64,000 nucleotides of DNA from Actinocorallia longicatena. GTDB taxonomy: Bacteria; Actinomycetota; Actinomycetes; Streptosporangiales; Streptosporangiaceae. Each line of letters opens with the position of its first letter. Within the stretch, counting starts at the first letter, position 1. Positions 61,189 through 64,000 of this stretch are shown here, piece by piece. Made by a program: the position numbers and the translations under genes. The stretch covers positions 1-64,000 of the forward strand of contig NZ_BAAAUV010000021.1 of NCBI RefSeq assembly GCF_039534125.1, written 5' to 3'. The notes under the pieces were generated by a model, which was not told where the DNA came from, searched no databases, and saw only the letters and a program-made list of their open reading frames with translations.

Positions 61189-61907
61189 CCCTGGGCTCCG
61201 TGGATGTCGCCCACCGCGAAGTAGGTGGAGTTGATCGTGTTGCCGACGATGGAGACGGACGGGCCGCCCCCGGCCGGAGGCTTCGGCCGCTCCTGTCCGG
61301 CCCCCGCGGGACCCGGCCCGGCGGGTGGGGGTTCGGGCAGGGCGTGGCCCGGCAGCCAGAACCAGGCGTGGGAGCCGCGCACCTTCACCTCGCGCAGGTC
61401 ACCGGGTTCGAGCGGGGTGAGCTGCCCGGCCACGGTGTCCTGGTACACCGGATCGGCCACGATCACGGCGAGGTCGGCGGCCGGGGCGGCGGCCAGCGCC
61501 GCGACCAGCTCGGGGCAGTCGCGCAGCCGCTCGGCGGTCACCGGGCCCGACCCGGAGAACCCGTGCGGGCCCTCGATGGTCTGACCGGAGTGGACGGCCA
61601 CCCGCAACCGCACCCGGGCGGCCTCGGCCGCGGTCCGGTTCCGTTCGGTCAGCGCGGTCGCGAGCTTCTCGACGAACCGCCCGACGACCTCCGCCTCGTT
61701 CTCGGTCCCCGGCAGCACGGCCAGCTCCGACCCCGAGCTCCGCCGGATCCGCCAGGAGTCCCGGGCGAGCCCCGCCTCCCAGGCCGCGGCGTCCAGGACC
61801 CGGGCGAACCCCGCCAGCAGCTCCCCCTGCATCAGCGCGGTCCGCTCCGCGTAACCGTCGACGGCCGAGGCCACCAGCAGGAACCTCCCGTTCCACCGCT
61901 CGGCCAT
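61185..61907 (-). CDS. Cyclase-fold protein with C-terminal RHIM-like motif
   Basis: 240 residues. Residues 1-180 are cyclase-like: FLLVASAVDGYAER, RRSSGSELAVLP, RVRLRVAVHSGQTIEGPHGFSGSGPVTAERLRD, LAVIVADPVYQDTV, AWFWLPGHA. A Pro/Gly linker leads to GNTINSTYFAVGDIHG at the C-terminus, similar to the motif in the next protein. Start may be this ATG or the GTG three bases earlier. The motif pairing suggests this protein and the STAND-like one assemble together. Confidence 0.7.
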   Translation of the reverse strand: MAERWNGRFLLVASAVDGYAERTALMQGELLAGFARVLDAAAWEAGLARDSWRIRRSSGSELAVLPGTENEAEVVGRFVEKLATALTERNRTAAEAARVRLRVAVHSGQTIEGPHGFSGSGPVTAERLRDCPELVAALAAAPAADLAVIVADPVYQDTVAGQLTPLEPGDLREVKVRGSHAWFWLPGHALPEPPPAGPGPAGAGQERPKPPAGGGPSVSIVGNTINSTYFAVGDIHGAQG

Positions 61908-63676
61908 CACGCCCCCCTCGCCAGGAAGACGACCGTCAGGACGACGATCACCGTGGCGACCAGCGCGATCAAGCTCGCGTACCGGTCTACGAAGCCCGGA
62001 GGCTCCGGTTGCCCGTCCCGTCTCTCCCCTCTGTCGAGGAATCGTCGCGGTTGGGGCGCGGGCTGGACGACCAGCGGCGGCGCCACCGGATGGAAGGGAG
62101 CGGGCTTGTCCACCTGTACCGCCGTGCCCCTCCGGCCGAGCCACTCCAGCAGGGCGGGGAGCACCGCGGCCTCGAAGGCTTTGATGGACGATCCCGGCAA
62201 CCGCCCGTAGAGCTCGCCCATCGCCAGATGCCAGCTCTCGGGGGCGTCCGGGCTCCGTGTCGTCTCGGCCAGCTTGGCGAACATCACGTCCTCGTTCTGC
62301 TGCCTGAGCACCATCGGGCCCAACAGGTCGGCGATGGAGCGTCCGGCGAGGTCCTCGTCCTGGCCGATGGTGCGCAGATCTTGATCGAACCACTGGTGCT
62401 CCATGGCCGTCGCCAGCGCCTGGAGGGCCGCCTGCTCCTGGAGGCGGACGCCGTGCCTGCCCGCGGCCGCGATCCACTTGGTCGCGACATGGATCGCCTT
62501 CTTGTCACCTTCGAGACGCCCCAGCTCCCGGTACAGGTCGGCCAGCGTGAACCCTCCCGCGGTGGCGGCGCCGTTGAAGGCGGTCGAGGTCCGCACGGGT
62601 TCGGCGACCCTGTAGTCCTCGTCCGCGCGGGACCGGACGGGCGGGTAGGAAGCCGAACGCGCCGGGGCGAGCTTGTCCGGCGCGAACCGCAGGAACTCGG
62701 CGTTGCTGAGGACCGCTTCCATTCGTGCGGTCAGGTCCTCCACGTAGGCGGTGGCCTCCATGAGGTTCTCGGCGAACTCCTTCGATGGAAGGGCCTCATA
62801 AGCCTTCACCAGGCACTGCGCGGTCCGATCCGCCAGGTCGCCCTGCTCGTCGCCCGGCGATTCGCTGAACGGCCTGAAAACCGCCTCGCGACGCTTGGAG
62901 TTCGGCGGCGTCTCCGGCATCTTCTCGCTCCGGAACATGATCCGCGGGGCTCCCTGGAGGCCTGCCCTGGAGTGCGGCTCGAAAGTCGAGAAGGACGGCC
63001 GCCATTCGTTGAGGAGGTCGCCCTTGGCACTGGTCAGCATCGGTCCGAGTACAGAGAACAGGCCACGGAGCAGCGGAAGCTGGGTCCCGTTCCGCAGGGG
63101 CATCCGGATCATGTCCTCGGGAAGCATGATGCCCAGCGGTATCTTCGGTTCCCGCAGCGCGGCGGCGACCATTCGCTGGATTCGAAGTTCTCCCCTGGTC
63201 TCCACCGCTCCGGAACGCGCGAACTCCGCCAGTTCGGCGGGGTTGATCCCCGGAAGGACGTCGTCGCGGGCGGCCTGACCGGGTTTCGCCCCCAGGAGGT
63301 CCAGGGGCGCACCCCGTGCCATCCAGGCCAGCGCGAGGTCCGTGGAGACCGCATCCATGCCGCCGACGATCGCCCGGGCGACCTGCACATTGCGATTTCC
63401 GTCCTCATGCGGCGCGTTCGTGTACAGCTTCCTGGCCTTCTCGTCGAAGCACCGGTAGATGATCGCCGCCTGGCGGGTCCCGGGGAAGACGAGGTAGACG
63501 AGGCTGTCGGCGCGCGTCTCCTCCGACAGAGGAGGGCTCGCGAACTCCGCGAGATGGACCCACCATCGCTGGAAGTACTGCGGATCCGCGGAGGCGGAGG
63601 TGGAGTAGGCGACGGGCCCGAAGTCGCTGTTCTGCCGCCAGCGGAGCTCGATCTGGTTGACCTTCGCGGTGCCCAT
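61907..63676 (-). CDS. Membrane-anchored protein of unknown function in operon 2
   Basis: 589 residues. The N-terminal ~130 residues form a compact domain (IELRWRQNSDFGPVAYSTSASAD, VYLVFPGTRQAAIIYRCFDE) recalling the N-terminal domain of GTPase-associated GAP1-type adaptors, but only loosely. A long helical middle and a C-terminal membrane helix (YASLIALVATVIVVLTVVFL) follow. No catalytic motif. It overlaps the cyclase-like gene's start and lies one base after the previous gene's stop. Confidence 0.6.
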   Translation of the reverse strand: MGTAKVNQIELRWRQNSDFGPVAYSTSASADPQYFQRWWVHLAEFASPPLSEETRADSLVYLVFPGTRQAAIIYRCFDEKARKLYTNAPHEDGNRNVQVARAIVGGMDAVSTDLALAWMARGAPLDLLGAKPGQAARDDVLPGINPAELAEFARSGAVETRGELRIQRMVAAALREPKIPLGIMLPEDMIRMPLRNGTQLPLLRGLFSVLGPMLTSAKGDLLNEWRPSFSTFEPHSRAGLQGAPRIMFRSEKMPETPPNSKRREAVFRPFSESPGDEQGDLADRTAQCLVKAYEALPSKEFAENLMEATAYVEDLTARMEAVLSNAEFLRFAPDKLAPARSASYPPVRSRADEDYRVAEPVRTSTAFNGAATAGGFTLADLYRELGRLEGDKKAIHVATKWIAAAGRHGVRLQEQAALQALATAMEHQWFDQDLRTIGQDEDLAGRSIADLLGPMVLRQQNEDVMFAKLAETTRSPDAPESWHLAMGELYGRLPGSSIKAFEAAVLPALLEWLGRRGTAVQVDKPAPFHPVAPPLVVQPAPQPRRFLDRGERRDGQPEPPGFVDRYASLIALVATVIVVLTVVFLARGA

Positions 63677-63677
63677 T

Positions 63678-64000
63678 TCAGATCCCGATCTTCTTGGCTT
63701 CGGGCGTCGTGAGCACCCCGGTCATGGCCATCAGTGACAGCAGCGGCGCCAGCACCCGCTGCGGTTCCACCCCGCGCACGAACCGCCCGTCGGAGACGGC
63801 TCCCGAGCCGACCGCCGAGGCGAAGTGCAGGGTGGCGCGCTTGCACTCGCGGTACGGCCTGATCCAGGCGCCCGCGTCGCGCTCGTACAGGTAGGCGTAG
63901 ACGTCGGCGCTCTCGGCCAGCGAGAGCTCCGCGTCGAGCTCGCGGCCCTCGTGGCGGAGCCAGAGGGCGGCCGGGTCCTCGAAGCGGAGCACGTCGGACT
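63678..64000 (-). CDS. Operon 2 first visible gene (5' end outside window)
   Basis: The frame is open from the window edge to a TGA at 63680-63678 and contributes about 107 residues: ADVYAYLYERDAGAWIRPYRECKRATLHFASAVG and a C-terminal AMTGVLTTPEAKKIGI. A GTG at 63992 exists but the frame continues past it to the edge, so the true start is probably outside. Not recognised. The one-base gap to the next gene makes it part of the same operon. Confidence 0.6.
   Translation of the reverse strand, partial: SDVLRFEDPAALWLRHEGRELDAELSLAESADVYAYLYERDAGAWIRPYRECKRATLHFASAVGSGAVSDGRFVRGVEPQRVLAPLLSLMAMTGVLTTPEAKKIGI

Overview
The window is uniformly very GC-rich, dense with short-spaced and 4-bp-overlapping genes, and uses GTG/TTG starts freely. 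Gene content (DUF3117, DUF6758, a SigE/RseA/HtrA/TatB block, a mycothiol-type maleylpyruvate isomerase fold, MpaB-type DUF2236) points to a filamentous actinomycete, probably a Streptosporangiales-type genus such as Actinomadura. That placement is an inference from gene families, not a database match. No tRNA, rRNA, CRISPR array or insertion sequence was seen, and no gene-free stretch exceeds about 210 bases.

Region 1 (1-17.4 kb) is mixed housekeeping: the tail of a lysine/arginine-rich protein, a glycerophosphodiesterase, alpha/beta hydrolases, a RecB-like nuclease, a metallo-beta-lactamase-fold protein that has lost its metal ligands, Nudix, CPBP protease, a PnuC-NadR nicotinamide riboside salvage pair, an acyl-CoA dehydrogenase, a CitE-like lyase and, inserted among them, a membrane NACHT NTPase (13.2-15.1 kb).

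Region 2 (18.4-31.5 kb) is a conserved actinobacterial neighbourhood that matches, in order and relative orientation, the Mycobacterium tuberculosis Rv1209-Rv1232c segment: MgtE-N/CBS protein, DUF1003, Mrp, TatB, HtrA, anti-sigma, SigE, divergent O-methyltransferase, DUF3117, Tag and a DivIVA-like protein. The sigE/O-methyltransferase gap carries overlapping divergent ECF-type promoters. A PhoX phosphatase (Tat substrate), a LOG protein and an aldo/keto reductase follow.

Region 3 (34.9-64.0 kb and beyond) is the accessory island and the most interesting part. A plus-strand operon (37.3-52.7 kb) encodes a dynamin-like GTPase, a GrpE-like protein, a second dynamin-like GTPase, an Hsp70-GTPase fusion, a second very large Hsp70/actin-fold protein, two unknowns, and a vWA-PP2C-kinase triad of the TerY-P type. 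A minus-strand operon (64.0-52.7 kb) converges on it and encodes two unknowns, a cyclase-like protein ending in a RHIM-like motif, a degenerate P-loop (STAND-like) HEAT protein starting with a RHIM-like motif, an SPFH-like protein, a second PP2C-kinase-vWA triad, a cyclase-like/TPR protein, a Crp/Fnr regulator and another cyclase-like protein. Five degenerate class III cyclase-fold genes and two Crp/Fnr genes are scattered through the island. Together they look like two linked NTP-dependent signalling or conflict modules in which phosphorylation triads control chaperone/GTPase or STAND/amyloid machinery, possibly at the membrane. The function is inferred from architecture only.
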